Below are positions 39,798-50,800 of a stretch of DNA of 64,000 nucleotides, piece after piece. The notes under the pieces are model-generated. The model saw only the letters and a list, made by a program, of their open reading frames with translations, was not told the origin of the DNA and made no database searches. Source of the stretch: Methylomarinum vadi (GTDB taxonomy: Bacteria > Pseudomonadota > Gammaproteobacteria > Methylococcales > Methylomonadaceae); contig NZ_JPON01000001.1 in the NCBI RefSeq assembly GCF_000733935.1, positions 1,302,001 to 1,366,000 on the forward strand, written 5' to 3'. Numbering within the stretch: the first letter of the stretch is position 1; every line of letters starts with the position of its first letter. The position numbers and the translations under genes were made by a program.

Positions 39798-41069
39798 TTA
39801 CAATCGCGCATCTGTGTATTGAGCGGGGAAAAGATATTTCAAGTCATAAATCACGGCATGGTTTTTTCCCATGGCCCTAATTGCCGAAATATCCATTTGC
39901 CTGAATTGATCATGTGCGACAGCCAAGACAATGGCGTCATATTTTTGCTGTTCCGGTTGCTGAAGAACATCAATACCGTACTCCAGCCTGGCTTCCTCGC
40001 GGTCGACCCATGGGTCGTAGACATGCACATTGACACCATAACTATTCAGTTCCTTGATGATATCGACCACCCGGGTGTTGCGCAGGTCAGGGCAGTTTTC
40101 CTTGAAGGTCAACCCCATGATGAGGATATCGGCATTCTGCACATGAATGCGTTTTTTCAACATCAGCTTGACCAGCTGGGACACGACGTATTCTCCCATG
40201 CCATCGTTAATGCGCCGGCCGGATAGAATAACTTCGGGATTATAGCCGATGGCCTGGGCTTTGTGAGTCAGATAATAGGGATCGACGCCGATGCAATGGC
40301 CGCCGACCAGGCCTGGCCGAAACGGCAAGAAATTCCATTTGGTGCCGGCCGCAATCAACACTTCCTCGGTGTCGATGCCGAGGCGATTGAAGATCAGTGC
40401 CAGCTCGTTGATCAAAGCGATATTGACATCGCGTTGGGTATTCTCGATCACCTTGGCCGCTTCGGCCACTTTGATGCTGCTCGCTTTATGAGTCCCGGCG
40501 CTTATAACGCTCTGATACAAGTGATCGATTTTTTCCGCGACTTCTTCGGTGGAGCCGGACGTCACTTTTAAAATATTGGTGACGCGATGCTTCTTGTCGC
40601 CTGGATTGATACGTTCCGGACTGTAACCGGCATAAAAGTCTTGGTTAAAGACCAAACCGGAGACCCGTTCGATGATCGGCACGCAAACTTCCTCGGTCGC
40701 GCCGGGATAAACGGTCGATTCATAAACGACGATATCGCCCTGCTTGATCACCTTGCCCAGCAACTCGCTGGCTTTTTGCAACGGCGTCAGGTCCGGCTGT
40801 TTGTGGGCATTGATCGGCGTCGGCACCGTGACGATATAGACATTGCAATCCGCTATAGCGTCTAGCGAAGACGAATAAGAAAGCAACTTGGCTTCGGCAA
40901 GTTCGCTATCGCTAACCTCCAAGGTATGGTCGCTGCCGGCCATCAGTTCCTCGATTCGTCGGGTATTAATATCGAAGCCGACGGTCGGGTATTTTTTTCC
41001 GAATTCCACCGCCAATGGCAGGCCGACATAGCCCAAACCGATCATCGCAATTTTAATATTTTCCACCAT
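39798..41069 (-). CDS. tviB: UDP-N-acetylglucosamine 6-dehydrogenase, TviB/VipA type
   Basis: 423-residue NAD-dependent nucleotide-sugar dehydrogenase. N-terminal [13 protein letters not shown] loop, middle [14 protein letters not shown], catalytic C259 in [14 protein letters not shown]-terminal [18 protein letters not shown]. The motif set matches TviB/WbpO-like enzymes that oxidise UDP-HexNAc to the uronic acid. It follows wecC by three bases, so the strain has two different UDP-HexNAc dehydrogenases side by side. Confidence 0.88.
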   Translation of the reverse strand: MVENIKIAMIGLGYVGLPLAVEFGKKYPTVGFDINTRRIEELMAGSDHTLEVSDSELAEAKLLSYSSSLDAIADCNVYIVTVPTPINAHKQPDLTPLQKASELLGKVIKQGDIVVYESTVYPGATEEVCVPIIERVSGLVFNQDFYAGYSPERINPGDKKHRVTNILKVTSGSTEEVAEKIDHLYQSVISAGTHKASSIKVAEAAKVIENTQRDVNIALINELALIFNRLGIDTEEVLIAAGTKWNFLPFRPGLVGGHCIGVDPYYLTHKAQAIGYNPEVILSGRRINDGMGEYVVSQLVKLMLKKRIHVQNADILIMGLTFKENCPDLRNTRVVDIIKELNSYGVNVHVYDPWVDREEARLEYGIDVLQQPEQQKYDAIVLAVAHDQFRQMDISAIRAMGKNHAVIYDLKYLFPAQYTDARL

Positions 41070-41072
41070 TTT

Positions 41073-42329
41073 CTATTCCTTTTCCCAAATGCCGCGGGCA
41101 TCGATTATCACTTTTTCATTCAATGTGGTCAGTTTGACCTGTTTAAAAACGCTATGATCGGTCAGCGTCACAATGATATTGGCCGCCTCCAGACCTTCGG
41201 CGAGACCGGTCAATTTTACATGTGCCTGATTCAGTTTGGCTGGCAGCGACTTGATATGCGGTTCGACCACCATGATTTCACCGATTTCTTCCTCAATGAT
41301 TTTTTGCGTGATCGCGACAGCCGGACTCTCCCTCAAGTCATCGATATCCGCCTTGAAAGCCAATCCTAGGCAAGCAATTTTCGGTTGTTTGAATTCAGCG
41401 GCAACCTTACGCACCTTGTTCAGTACAAATTCCGGTTTGCTGTCGTTGACTTCCCTGGCCGTGCGGATCAAACGCGCCTGTTCGGGCGCGGAGTCGACGA
41501 TGAACCACGGATCGACGGCGACACAATGGCCGCCGACGCCGGCGCCCGGATTGAGAATATTCACCCGAGGATGGCGGTTGGCCAGCTTGATCAACTCCCA
41601 GACATTGATTCCCAAGCGGTCACAAATAATCGACAATTCGTTGGCGAAGGCGATGTTGACATCGCGAAAGGAGTTTTCCGTCAACTTCGCCATTTCCGCC
41701 GTTCTGGCATCGGTAATCAGACAATCGGCCTTGACGAAGATTTTATACAGGTCTTGCGCCCGGGCCGCGCATTTCGGCGTGATGCCGCCGATCACGCGGT
41801 CGTTCGCCACCAATTCCTGGATCACATAACCTGGCAAAACCCGCTCGGGGCAATGCGCGATCAGAATATCGGCCTCGTCCCCCCCCTGATGGGGGAAATT
41901 CAAATCCTCCCGGACTTCACTCATCCAGCGCGATATTTTTTCCGTCGTGCCGACCGGCGAGGTCGATTCCAATATCACCAAATTTCCTTTCTGCAATACC
42001 GCCGCCACTTTTTTCACCGCCGCCTCGATATAGGACAAATCCGGCTTAAACCCGTCTTTGAAAGGTGTCGGAACGGCGATGATAAACGCATCGGCCGGTT
42101 CCGCCTCGGTCGTCGCCCGAAGCTTACCGGTGGTGACGGCGCTTTGCACCAGCATATCCAGATCCGGCTCGACGATATGTATCTTACCTTGATTAATGGT
42201 GTTGACGGCATGTTCCGATACATCGACGCCAACTACCTCTATCCCTCTGGAGGCGATCACGGCGGCGGTCGGCAAGCCGATATAGCCCAACCCGATAACA
42301 GAAATTCGATTAAAGGTCGTTTGCTGCAT
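41073..42329 (-). CDS. wecC: UDP-N-acetyl-D-mannosamine dehydrogenase
   Basis: 418-residue dehydrogenase that turns UDP-ManNAc into UDP-ManNAc[14 protein letters not shown] loop, [14 protein letters not shown], catalytic C269 in [13 protein letters not shown], and [15 protein letters not shown] are all present. It overlaps wecB by 20 bases; the pair supplies ManNAcA. Confidence 0.93.
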   Translation of the reverse strand: MQQTTFNRISVIGLGYIGLPTAAVIASRGIEVVGVDVSEHAVNTINQGKIHIVEPDLDMLVQSAVTTGKLRATTEAEPADAFIIAVPTPFKDGFKPDLSYIEAAVKKVAAVLQKGNLVILESTSPVGTTEKISRWMSEVREDLNFPHQGGDEADILIAHCPERVLPGYVIQELVANDRVIGGITPKCAARAQDLYKIFVKADCLITDARTAEMAKLTENSFRDVNIAFANELSIICDRLGINVWELIKLANRHPRVNILNPGAGVGGHCVAVDPWFIVDSAPEQARLIRTAREVNDSKPEFVLNKVRKVAAEFKQPKIACLGLAFKADIDDLRESPAVAITQKIIEEEIGEIMVVEPHIKSLPAKLNQAHVKLTGLAEGLEAANIIVTLTDHSVFKQVKLTTLNEKVIIDARGIWEKE

Positions 42330-43446
42330 TGATTATTCCCTCTAGAATGCGCTGGCTGGCCTTGCCGTCACCGTAAGGGTTATGGGCAAAACTCATTGCC
42401 TCATACGCCTCCCGACTGTCCAGCAGCTGGTTGACATGCTTAATGATGCGTTGTTCGTCGGCACCCACTAATTTGACCGTGCCAGCCGTAACAGCTTCCG
42501 GCCTTTCCGTGGTATCGCGCATAACCAGGACGGGTTTGCCGAGTGAAGGCGCCTCCTCCTGCACGCCGCCGGAATCGGTCAAAATAAGATCGGCTTGGTT
42601 CATCAAATAAACGAAAGGTAAATAATCCAACGGTTCGATCAGATGAATATTGGCTATGCCTGCCAAGATACGATTGACCGGCTCGCGCACATGCGGATTC
42701 AGATGGACCGGGTAAACGATCTGCACGTCTGCTCTGGTCGATAATTTTTTTAATGCCTGGCAGATTTGCTCGAACCCGGCTCCGAAGCTTTCCCGCCTAT
42801 GTCCCGTCACCAGAATCAATTTCTTATCGGCCTCGAGAAACGAAAATTGTGCCGCCAGTTGCCCGGCTAAACGAGCATCTTGACCGAGTTTTTCTCTGAC
42901 CTGATACAACGAGTCGATCACGGTGTTGCCGGTAACGACAATACATGAAGCAGCCACGTTTTCCTTCAATAGGTTTTCCCTAGCCGTGTTTGTCGGCGCG
43001 AAATGCAAGTCGGCCAACGCCCCGGTCAGTTTCCGATTGGCTTCCTCCGGCCAGGGAGAATAAAGATTGCCGGTACGCAGGCCCGCCTCGACATGGCCGA
43101 CTGCGACCTTCTGGTAATAAGCGGCCAATGTTGCGGCAAAGGTGGTCGAGGTATCCCCATGCACCAATACCCGATGGGGCTCGAATTCCGCCAGTATGGA
43201 TTCCATTCCGTTCAAAATAGCGCACGTAATGCCGGTCAACCCTTGGTTCTGACGCATGATGTCCAGATCGTAGTCCGGCGAAATGGAGAACAAGTTCAAC
43301 ACTTGGTCCAGCATATCCCGGTGCTGTGCCGTGACGCAGACTTTGCATTGAAAACGTGGGTCCTGCTGCAACGCCTTGACTACCGGCGCCATTTTAATCG
43401 CCTCGGGACGGGTACCGAAAACAATCAGAACTCTAAGATGATTCAT
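42310..43446 (-). CDS. wecB: UDP-N-acetylglucosamine 2-epimerase (non-hydrolysing)
   Basis: 378-residue GT-B-fold enzyme that interconverts UDP-GlcNAc and UDP-ManNAc. Motifs: [13 protein letters not shown] at the N-terminus, [27 protein letters not shown], and [21 protein letters not shown]. The start is two bases from the stop of the glycosyltransferase gene upstream and the end overlaps wecC. Confidence 0.95.
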   Translation of the reverse strand: MNHLRVLIVFGTRPEAIKMAPVVKALQQDPRFQCKVCVTAQHRDMLDQVLNLFSISPDYDLDIMRQNQGLTGITCAILNGMESILAEFEPHRVLVHGDTSTTFAATLAAYYQKVAVGHVEAGLRTGNLYSPWPEEANRKLTGALADLHFAPTNTARENLLKENVAASCIVVTGNTVIDSLYQVREKLGQDARLAGQLAAQFSFLEADKKLILVTGHRRESFGAGFEQICQALKKLSTRADVQIVYPVHLNPHVREPVNRILAGIANIHLIEPLDYLPFVYLMNQADLILTDSGGVQEEAPSLGKPVLVMRDTTERPEAVTAGTVKLVGADEQRIIKHVNQLLDSREAYEAMSFAHNPYGDGKASQRILEGIINAANDL

Positions 43447-43448
43447 AT

Positions 43449-44642
43449 TTATGATCCCATCAGCTCAATCAAGTAATCGCCGCTGCTGCGCCAACTGAAA
43501 TTCGACTCGACAAACGACCTGTTGCTTGGCGAATGTAATCGCTCGGGGGGCAGGGACAATAATCGACAGGCCTGTTCCGCCATTTGCTCGCAGTCATCGC
43601 CGACAACGACATTTTCCGTATCGTAGCCCTGAATGCCTTCCATCGCTGGCGACGTCGCCAGCACCGTCTTCTCCATGGCCATCGCCTCCAATACCTTGTT
43701 TTGTATGCCCCTGGCTATTCGAAGCGGCGCAACGGCAATGGACGCATGCGCCAAATAAGGCCTGATATCCTCGACACGGCCGGTGACATAAACAGATTGC
43801 TTGTTCTCCAGAGCTCGAACGTCCTTGGCCGGCTTGGAGCCGACGATATATAGCTTAGCTTGCGGGATTTGCCGTAAAATTCGGGGCAGCACTTCCCTGG
43901 CAAACCATACCACCGCGTCGACATTCGCCCAATAATCCATCGCCCCGGTAAAAACCATGATTTTTTCTGCCTGGTTATAAGGGGAGGGGAAAACCATGGC
44001 CGGATTGAAATAATCGACATCGACGCCATTATTGACGGCGGTGACCTTTTCGCTGCATTCGGGCGCCAATTGCTTGAACAATTCAGCCTCTTGCGCCGAA
44101 ACAAACGCCGAGATCGATGCCTGACGGGCCAGCAACCTTTCAAATGACAATAATTTCACCGCCTCCCTTCGATAAACCCAACTCTCGGGCCAGCGTTTTT
44201 TTTGCGCATACTGCCGCCATTTATCGGAATCGACATCGACAAAATCGGCAACGATTTTTAAATCCGGTTTATCAAGAACATATTGCCCCATCACGGAGGA
44301 AAATATCATGACCTTTTCTATACCAAACTGATCGATGGCTCTGTCGACCCAGTCCTGCAGCTCGGCATTATGATAATAAGGCAGACTCAGGGCCTTGCCA
44401 TTAATCAAACCGGTCAAACTTCTGATCTTCGCGGTCCTTGGTTGCAATGGCAAACAGAACACGTCCCGACAATAAGCGGACAGTTCCTCCCTATATTGCC
44501 AATCCTGTTCATCATCGACAAAAGTCGCCAGGAACACATTGAAACGTTCCGACAACGCTTTTAAAAAATGAAAGGAACGGATCTTATCGCCTTTATTGGG
44601 CGGAAACGGTATTCTATGAACCAGAAACAAAATGTTTTGCAT
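43449..44642 (-). CDS. XrtA/PEP-CTERM system glycosyltransferase (TIGR03087 type)
   Basis: 397-residue GT-B glycosyltransferase. The N-terminal [19 protein letters not shown] is the signature of the exosortase-associated TIGR03087 family; the C-terminal part has the GT4-like donor motif ([16 protein letters not shown]...[28 protein letters not shown]). It is the only glycosyltransferase in the locus. The sugar donor is unknown. In other XrtA loci the exosortase gene is usually close by; it is absent here. Confidence 0.9.
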   Translation of the reverse strand: MQNILFLVHRIPFPPNKGDKIRSFHFLKALSERFNVFLATFVDDEQDWQYREELSAYCRDVFCLPLQPRTAKIRSLTGLINGKALSLPYYHNAELQDWVDRAIDQFGIEKVMIFSSVMGQYVLDKPDLKIVADFVDVDSDKWRQYAQKKRWPESWVYRREAVKLLSFERLLARQASISAFVSAQEAELFKQLAPECSEKVTAVNNGVDVDYFNPAMVFPSPYNQAEKIMVFTGAMDYWANVDAVVWFAREVLPRILRQIPQAKLYIVGSKPAKDVRALENKQSVYVTGRVEDIRPYLAHASIAVAPLRIARGIQNKVLEAMAMEKTVLATSPAMEGIQGYDTENVVVGDDCEQMAEQACRLLSLPPERLHSPSNRSFVESNFSWRSSGDYLIELMGS

Positions 44643-44664
44643 GACCAGCCATTAATCGATTGAA

Positions 44665-45690
44665 TCAACCTAAATCTTTTGCCAACCATGGCCCCACGAG
44701 TTGACTGACGGGTAACGGCAATTTTTTCCAGGCCGCAATAAACAAGCGGTATTTGGGGTTTAGTGGATTGACATCCGGAATGGATTTGGAATTGACCAGA
44801 TCGAATTCATAGTACAGAGGCTGCGGCTCGAATCCCCAGTGTTTTTTAAAGCGGTAAGAGCCGGTTCCTTCCTTGCTGCGACCAAAATCAAAAACCTTGC
44901 ATCCCTTCTCCACCGCCCGGCGCATGACCTCCCAATACATGAAATCGTTGCCCTGAACCGAACGGGCGCGTTCGGTTCCTCCCCCATAATAAGGCAACAC
45001 CTCGCCCTTGAAATAAAAACTCATGACGCTACTGATTAGTTGGCCCTGGGAGTCGACCACCGTAAGGATTTCGCAGTCTTCCTTGAATACTTCCTTCAAG
45101 TAGCGAAAATATTTCTTGGTAAAAACCGGCGTACCCAGATTACGAACACTTTCCGAATACGCCCGGTAAAAACGTTCTATGCCTTCATCTATTTCGCTAA
45201 TCAAACCCGCCTTCGCTCCCTTGCGGACCATGGCCCGTTGCTTGCGGGGAATAGCCTGCATATTGTCTTCCACGTTATCCAGCAAATCCTTTTTAAACGT
45301 CACATACAATTTCTTATACGGTCTGTCCGGCGTGATTTGCGCTGTGTTACGCATTTCCAGATAATCGACGCCCAATTCCCGAGCAATCTCCCCGGCTTTT
45401 CGGTCCAATGCCAACGTCGCCTCTTCGTTATCCGCCACGATGCCGCCATATACGCAAAAGGCGGTAGAACATAAAGAGTTTCCGAACAATAGGCTCTTGA
45501 TGTGTACCAGGGGCAATATACCTATTATGACGCCGTTTTCTTCTGCAAACAGATAGTAAGTGTCGTGATTGAAGGAACGCTGTATTACCTCTCTCCAACC
45601 CGCTCTATGGAAAAAAGTCGAACCCTGAGATTGGTTCACATAATCATCCCATGCCTGAAGTGTGTTCTCGTCCAATAATTTTATATTCAT
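44665..45690 (-). CDS. FemAB-family XrtA-associated protein (TIGR03019 type)
   Basis: 341-residue protein with a GNAT-like double fold of the FemAB/peptidoglycan bridge family; conserved motifs include STFFHRAGWREVI near the N-terminus, PRKQRAMVRKG, and a C-terminal FDFGRSKEGTGSYRFKKHWGFEP. In exosortase loci such proteins are assumed to attach an amino acid to a sugar of the exopolysaccharide; this is not proven. No membrane segment is seen. Confidence 0.9.
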   Translation of the reverse strand: MNIKLLDENTLQAWDDYVNQSQGSTFFHRAGWREVIQRSFNHDTYYLFAEENGVIIGILPLVHIKSLLFGNSLCSTAFCVYGGIVADNEEATLALDRKAGEIARELGVDYLEMRNTAQITPDRPYKKLYVTFKKDLLDNVEDNMQAIPRKQRAMVRKGAKAGLISEIDEGIERFYRAYSESVRNLGTPVFTKKYFRYLKEVFKEDCEILTVVDSQGQLISSVMSFYFKGEVLPYYGGGTERARSVQGNDFMYWEVMRRAVEKGCKVFDFGRSKEGTGSYRFKKHWGFEPQPLYYEFDLVNSKSIPDVNPLNPKYRLFIAAWKKLPLPVSQLVGPWLAKDLG

Positions 45691-45710
45691 GTGATGCTGA
45701 CAGAGGCGGT

Positions 45711-46574
45711 CTATTTGATAAAAACGTTTTCCATGGTGTTCCAGTCAAAATCCCGTATCAGTGCTCTGATCCGTTCTTCCATCCTGCTCAAGTTTAGATA
45801 ATGACGAAAGCGGGTTTTCAGAGAAATGCCTTGCTGCCTGGGTTGTCCGGCATCGATCTCCCAAGGATGAAAATAAAAGATAGCCGGTTGTTGTTCTTCC
45901 GTATTGATTTTGTTTAATGCCCATTTGGAAAATGCATAAGGGTAAAAACGAAAAAAACCTCCGCCACCACAAGGAACATGCTTATGCCATAAATCGAGCG
46001 TGGTAATGGGTATTTCCTTGAAATTAGCTTCCGTTAAAGGCGAATAAACAAAACGTGGGGCATCCGGAATGCCGTATAAATCATGTTTGACCGGGTAGAT
46101 ACTGGAACTATAGAGGAAGCCTTCTTGGAATAGCACGTCGTGCGCCCACAAATTCTCCTTATCGATGGAATAACTAGCCGCTCTGTAGCCGATGACGGAC
46201 CGCCCGGCTATATCTTCCAAGATATTTTTAGCCCGACGAACATCGGCACGAAACAACTCCGGGGTTTGCTCGGTGACCCTGATATGGCTAAAACCATGGC
46301 AAGCCAATTCATGACCCTCGTCGACGATGCGGTTTATCAATCGTGGATAACGCTCGGCGACCCAGCCCAAGGTAAAAAACGTCGCATTAATACCCAACTC
46401 ATCGAAAACATCCAAAATACGGTGGGTATTTGCTTCGACTCTATGCGGCAATTCATCCCAGCATTCCCTGTCGATATAGGGTTCGAATGCGGAAACCTGG
46501 AAATAATCTTCGACATCGACCGTCATCGCATTGACAATCGATTTTTGGGGGGGTGTAGCCGTTGTCATGGTCAT
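45711..46574 (-). CDS. XrtA-associated polysaccharide deacetylase
   Basis: 287-residue NodB-homology (CE4) deacetylase with the C-terminal DUF3473 extension of the exosortase-associated subfamily. Catalytic base in VDVEDYF (D23), zinc ligands H93 and H97 in ACHGFSH, then GYRAASYSI and the GGGGFFRFYPY stretch. It probably removes N-acetyl groups from the polymer or a precursor. Four bases separate it from the ATPase gene. Confidence 0.92.
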   Translation of the reverse strand: MTMTTATPPQKSIVNAMTVDVEDYFQVSAFEPYIDRECWDELPHRVEANTHRILDVFDELGINATFFTLGWVAERYPRLINRIVDEGHELACHGFSHIRVTEQTPELFRADVRRAKNILEDIAGRSVIGYRAASYSIDKENLWAHDVLFQEGFLYSSSIYPVKHDLYGIPDAPRFVYSPLTEANFKEIPITTLDLWHKHVPCGGGGFFRFYPYAFSKWALNKINTEEQQPAIFYFHPWEIDAGQPRQQGISLKTRFRHYLNLSRMEERIRALIRDFDWNTMENVFIK

Positions 46575-46577
46575 CAG

Positions 46578-47603
46578 TTATTCGCCATCGGAATAAACAT
46601 CACTCATATCCAGCTGAATCAATATGGCTTTTCTTAATAATTCCTGCTCCTTTTTAAGTTTCAAACTTAATTCATTGACTGTTTGTTCCAGCATGGCGAC
46701 TTTCTGCTCCAGATTTCCGTCAATCGGTGTAATAGTGGTAGTTTGCGGTGAAATATTATTATTTATTTTCTGGGCAGCCATCGTCTTATAGTCTTCCTTG
46801 ATTTCGGCAATCACTTTTTGCGTGGCATTCAAATCAATGTGATTTAATTCCTCCAGAAAGCCGTAGAGTAACAGTCTGTCGCAAACGGTATTGATTCGTC
46901 TGGGAATGCCCTTACTGAAATCAAAAATAGCCGTGATGGCCTCATCATGAAATCTTGGATTTCCCTGCCATCCAGCTTTTTCCAAGCGAAAAAAAATATA
47001 ATCCCGGGTTTCTTCAACATTTAATGCTTTCAACTGATAGGTTGCCACAATCCGTTGTCTGACCTGCTCCATATCCGGTGAAAAAATACGCTTACCCAAT
47101 TCCTCCTGACCAATTAAGAAGGTCTGGAAAATAATATTCCCCTCCCATTCAAAATTCGACAGCATGCGCAATTCTTCAATCGATTGATTAGGCAGATTAT
47201 GCGCCTCATCGACAATCAATAATACCCGCTTGCCCTGCTTGGCCTTTTCCTTGAAAAACCCTTCGATTCTATTCAATAAAGTCGCTTTGGTATCATCCAA
47301 TTCGTAATTAATAGCGAATGTCGCCGCTAATAATCTCAACGTATCTTCCGCTCCTACGCTGGAACTGACAAGGGAACCGATCACAACGGACTGGTCTTTT
47401 TCCAGAAACTTACTCAGTTCCTTGACCAGCATGGTTTTCCCGGTTCCAGGAACGCCGGTCACCACGACAAAACCTTCGCCTTGCGCCAAGCCGTAGCGTA
47501 AGTAAGCCTTTGCCCTTTTATGGCCGGAGCTATCGAAGAAAAAAGCCGGGTCAGCGTTTAATTGAAACGGATTTTTCGTTAATTTATAAAAAGTTTTATA
47601 CAT
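46578..47603 (-). CDS. XrtA-associated ExeA-like ATPase (TIGR03015 type)
   Basis: 341-residue AAA ATPase: Walker A GVPGTGKT (50-57), Walker B VLLIVDEAH, sensor QTFLIGQEEL, then a C-terminal coiled coil (about 285-325). The N-terminal MYKTFYKLTKNPFQLNADP is typical of the ExeA/GspA-like ATPases that accompany XrtA loci. It may energise assembly of the export apparatus. Its start touches the stop of the outer-membrane protein gene. Confidence 0.9.
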   Translation of the reverse strand: MYKTFYKLTKNPFQLNADPAFFFDSSGHKRAKAYLRYGLAQGEGFVVVTGVPGTGKTMLVKELSKFLEKDQSVVIGSLVSSSVGAEDTLRLLAATFAINYELDDTKATLLNRIEGFFKEKAKQGKRVLLIVDEAHNLPNQSIEELRMLSNFEWEGNIIFQTFLIGQEELGKRIFSPDMEQVRQRIVATYQLKALNVEETRDYIFFRLEKAGWQGNPRFHDEAITAIFDFSKGIPRRINTVCDRLLLYGFLEELNHIDLNATQKVIAEIKEDYKTMAAQKINNNISPQTTTITPIDGNLEQKVAMLEQTVNELSLKLKKEQELLRKAILIQLDMSDVYSDGE

Positions 47604-48233
47604 TTAGAATCGCATTGACAAGCTGGCGCTGATTCGATTTTCCGAAAACTCATTTCCAGGCAGGTCCGACTGTTGATCGGTAAAGCTGTATTGGATTCTG
47701 CCATAGAGATAACTGTAAATATTACGGGTCACATTGACCGTTGCTTGAAAACGCTCGTCCTGGGTCGAATCCTGACCTTCCGTCGTTTGCCAAAACAGGC
47801 GGATATTCGAGCGGGTATTAGCGGCAAAATTCCAGTTCCACGAACCGCCAAATCCAAAGATATCCTCCCCGTTTTGGCTGACTTGAAATTCCCTTCTTTC
47901 GCGGTAGGCGTTGAGATTAAAGATACTCTTACCGGTAAAAAAGGAAACCGATAAGTCTCCTCGTTTCGTAATAAAAACTTCATCTGTTAACGTCGGCAGA
48001 TCTGCCTCAAATTGTACATTATTAAAATTATTGTCTAAAAAATTAACAAGTTCTACCGGCACATCGGATGCTGAAGGAAACAATATCGGATTTGCCTGAC
48101 TTAATCTCTCTGCGGTACTGGCCCCGGTAGTCTGATTAAGATAATCGGAATAAGAAATACCGAACAGCTGCTGGAAAGTACCTCGTTGCCGAGTCAACAA
48201 AACCTGCTGGGTAGTCACGGTATTTTCGCTGTA

Positions 48234-48819
48234 CTAAACAACCACCCGCTCAAGCGGGTGGGTTCCAATAACGGACTGAAAGTCCGGATACGCGTCGACT
48301 AAACGACGCGTCTTAGTCGGGCTCCATCTTGAAATTATCGTTTGGATTAGGTTCAAAGTGATGCTCCAAATATTGCTTTATCATCTCATCAGTCATTTGC
48401 CCCACTGTGGCGCAAAAATAACCGCGGGCCCAAAAATGTCGACCCCAATATCGCTTTTTCAAGTGCGGGAACTCTTCGAACAGATAGCTCGAAGTTCGTC
48501 CCTTGATTCGCCTCATGATTTCGCTTGGGGCCATAGTCGGCGGCGCACTCACCAAAATGTGCACATGATCTTTGCTCACGACACCTTTGATAATCCGTAT
48601 CTCAAAGGCTTCGCATGTCTGCCGCACCAAGTCTCTCACTCGTTCGGCTATTTCATCCTTCAGCACTTTATAACGATACTTCGTAACCCAAACAAAATGA
48701 TACTCAATTTGGTAAACCGTATGGCTGCCGTATCTATAGTCCATCGCCACCTCCTTGGGCAAATTATCGCAGCTAAAGCTGACCGGCTAAAGCCGGTGGT
48801 TTAAACCTTATGATGGATA
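48234..48819 (-). mobile_element. IS200-like insertion sequence, copy 5 (complete, intact tnpA)
   Basis: 586 bp, ends as in copies 2-4, next to TTAAT (48820-48824) and followed by T on the minus strand. It is inserted in the same direction as the exopolysaccharide genes. Its transposase is intact. Confidence 0.96.
48313..48744 (-). CDS. tnpA: IS200-family transposase TnpA (intact)
   Basis: 143-residue Y1 transposase, with H60-V-H62 and Y125 both present and Trp105 encoded by TGG, unlike the copies at 17405 and 33007. AGGAGG precedes the ATG. Confidence 0.96.
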   Translation of the reverse strand: MDYRYGSHTVYQIEYHFVWVTKYRYKVLKDEIAERVRDLVRQTCEAFEIRIIKGVVSKDHVHILVSAPPTMAPSEIMRRIKGRTSSYLFEEFPHLKKRYWGRHFWARGYFCATVGQMTDEMIKQYLEHHFEPNPNDNFKMEPD

Positions 48820-49825
48820 ATTAAAGGACCAGGTCGAACGCCGCGTATTGTATCTGAGAGAAGACTGCCATCTATCCCCGGTATTGGTTCCTATATCGTT
48901 ATTACTATACGTCGTACTCCAGGTAATCCTTCTGATAGGCATGATGTTGACGGTGACAAAAGCATTGTTACCATAACCGGCCTGTACACTGAACCGCGCA
49001 CTAGGGCGCCATTGCCCACCGGCCGTATAGAAAAAGCCGTTGTTGTTACTATCGGTCGTGGTTTGAAACTGATTTTCCGAATGCCCGGCCCTTATGAAAG
49101 CGCTCAGCTCTCTATTTAAAAAAGTCCTTAACTCCGCCGATGAATTTTGAAACTGCACATCATCGCCTTCGCTGTAATAACTTTTCCGATTGTTAAATGC
49201 CACCGACCATGTAAAACGGGAAAAATCCCTTCCACTGTGTAAACTGATATTTTGACTAAAGCTATTGGTATTGGACAAAGAAGTGCCTCCGTCGGAGGAA
49301 ATCCTATCGTAGCTTACCCTGACCAAACCGTCGGCAAAGCCTTTCAAATGAGGGGTCCAATAAGGTGAAATGTTAAACGTCGTTATAGTCGAACTGCTGG
49401 AATCGCCAGTCAGATTGTCGGTAGCTAAGTTCCTATTGGAAATATTCTGTTGACTGATAGAACTACTGCTATCCATGTACAAAGAATTACGCAAAAGCTG
49501 GTATTTGGAATTAAATTGTAATTGATTATTGATATTCAGACCCGAACCACCGCCTGCATTGTATAAACCTTGCATCCTGTAATTCAGGTTAAAGGTATTG
49601 ATCGAAGAGGTAGAACGTAAGGAAATTCCGGGACTCACTTCGGTGACCAAAGCGCTACGTTTATTATCGCTTGCCTGGTTTATGTTATCGGAATAAGTCT
49701 CTTCAATATTTAAAGTGGGTCTGATTACCCAATCAAAAGCTAAAGCATGATCAGCACAAAAAGCAAGGAACACCAATAATAGTATATTTTTTTCCCGGGT
49801 ATTCCATCTTCTTTTCAGGTTCTCG

Positions 49826-50713
49826 TCAATACTTGCCATATCCATAATAGCTTGTATCTAAAGACCGCTTTGTCTTATTAAGCAAGGTCAACACGACATC
49901 CGCACAATTTTCCAGTTTCTTTACGGATTCCATCACTAGGCTTTGCGATGTCGAATCAGCCGCGATCACCAGTACCACCTGCCCGACCATACTGGCTAGC
50001 ACCTCGGCTTGTGTCGTTGCTAATAATGGCGGAGTATCGAAAATTACTATCCTGTCGGCATATCTTTCACTTAACTCTTTTGCCAGACTGACCATTTTAT
50101 TACTGGCAAGTAGTTCCGTTGAATATTTATGTCGTTTACCGGCTGGAATTATCCTTAAGCCATCAATTTCAGTGTGCAATATGATATCCGATAAATTATC
50201 TACTTCTCCCTCAAGATATTCAATCAACCCAGGCGTTTGTTTTATTTTTAGGACCTTGGAAACCGCCGGTTTGGAAACATCCGCATCGATCAATAAAACT
50301 TTTTTATCGAACTCGGCAGAAATACTCAACGCGAGGTTGATAGAGGTAAATGTTTTCCCTTCGCCCGGTACGCTACTGGTGATTAGGATAAGATTAGAAC
50401 GTTGTATATCTTTTTTTCGCGCGCCGATGGCATTAACCACCAGGGGTCTCTTAATGCTTCTATATTCTTCGGCTAATTTTGAATGCGCGCTTTCTGGACA
50501 AATATAGCCCTTTGATTTTAAAAAATTCCAATCGAATTTTTCCACGGGACGATTAAAACTTTCCTGATCATTAGCGACGAAGCCTTCAATCGAATCATGA
50601 GAGTCTTGCTGGATATCATGAGGTTCTGACGCTGAGTCATCAGATGCAATTATCTTTTGACCAATCTGCTTCTGTTGTTCGGCTTTTCTTAAGGCTTCTT
50701 CAATCGTGCTCAT
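49826..50713 (-). CDS. XrtA-associated tyrosine autokinase (BY-kinase)
   Basis: 295-residue cytosolic BY-kinase: Walker A SVPGEGKT (114-121), Walker A' VLLIDADV, Walker B IVIFDTPP, and a C-terminal tyrosine cluster SYYGYGKY for autophosphorylation. The N-terminal MSTIEEALRKAEQQ is typical of the exosortase-associated group. It pairs with the chain-length protein encoded upstream, which serves as its membrane activator, and controls polymer length. Confidence 0.92.
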   Translation of the reverse strand: MSTIEEALRKAEQQKQIGQKIIASDDSASEPHDIQQDSHDSIEGFVANDQESFNRPVEKFDWNFLKSKGYICPESAHSKLAEEYRSIKRPLVVNAIGARKKDIQRSNLILITSSVPGEGKTFTSINLALSISAEFDKKVLLIDADVSKPAVSKVLKIKQTPGLIEYLEGEVDNLSDIILHTEIDGLRIIPAGKRHKYSTELLASNKMVSLAKELSERYADRIVIFDTPPLLATTQAEVLASMVGQVVLVIAADSTSQSLVMESVKKLENCADVVLTLLNKTKRSLDTSYYGYGKY

Positions 50714-50800
50714 TAAAATCCCAATAATTAACCTTTACATTAAACACAGCTCAAAAAGGTAGATATAAGTCTGCCACTCTTTCCATGAACACATAGGAAA

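Larger units (their letters stand above)
47604..49845 (-). pseudogene. XrtA-associated outer-membrane beta-barrel protein (TIGR03016 type), split by IS copy 5
   Basis: With the IS at 48234-48819 removed it is one 551-residue frame joining RRSTWSFN to YSENTVTTQQVLL. N-terminal signal-like segment (ILLLVFLAFCADHALA), then a long run of alternating aromatic/polar beta-strands (FDWVIRPTLNIEETYSDNI; final strand ASLSMRF with a C-terminal Phe, typical of outer-membrane barrels). TIGR03016 proteins are standard members of exosortase exopolysaccharide loci and probably help export. The insertion cuts the barrel near residue 342; the first part ends at TAA four codons into the IS (after NYPS), so a functional barrel is unlikely. 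It overlaps the kinase gene by 20 bases. Confidence 0.9.
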
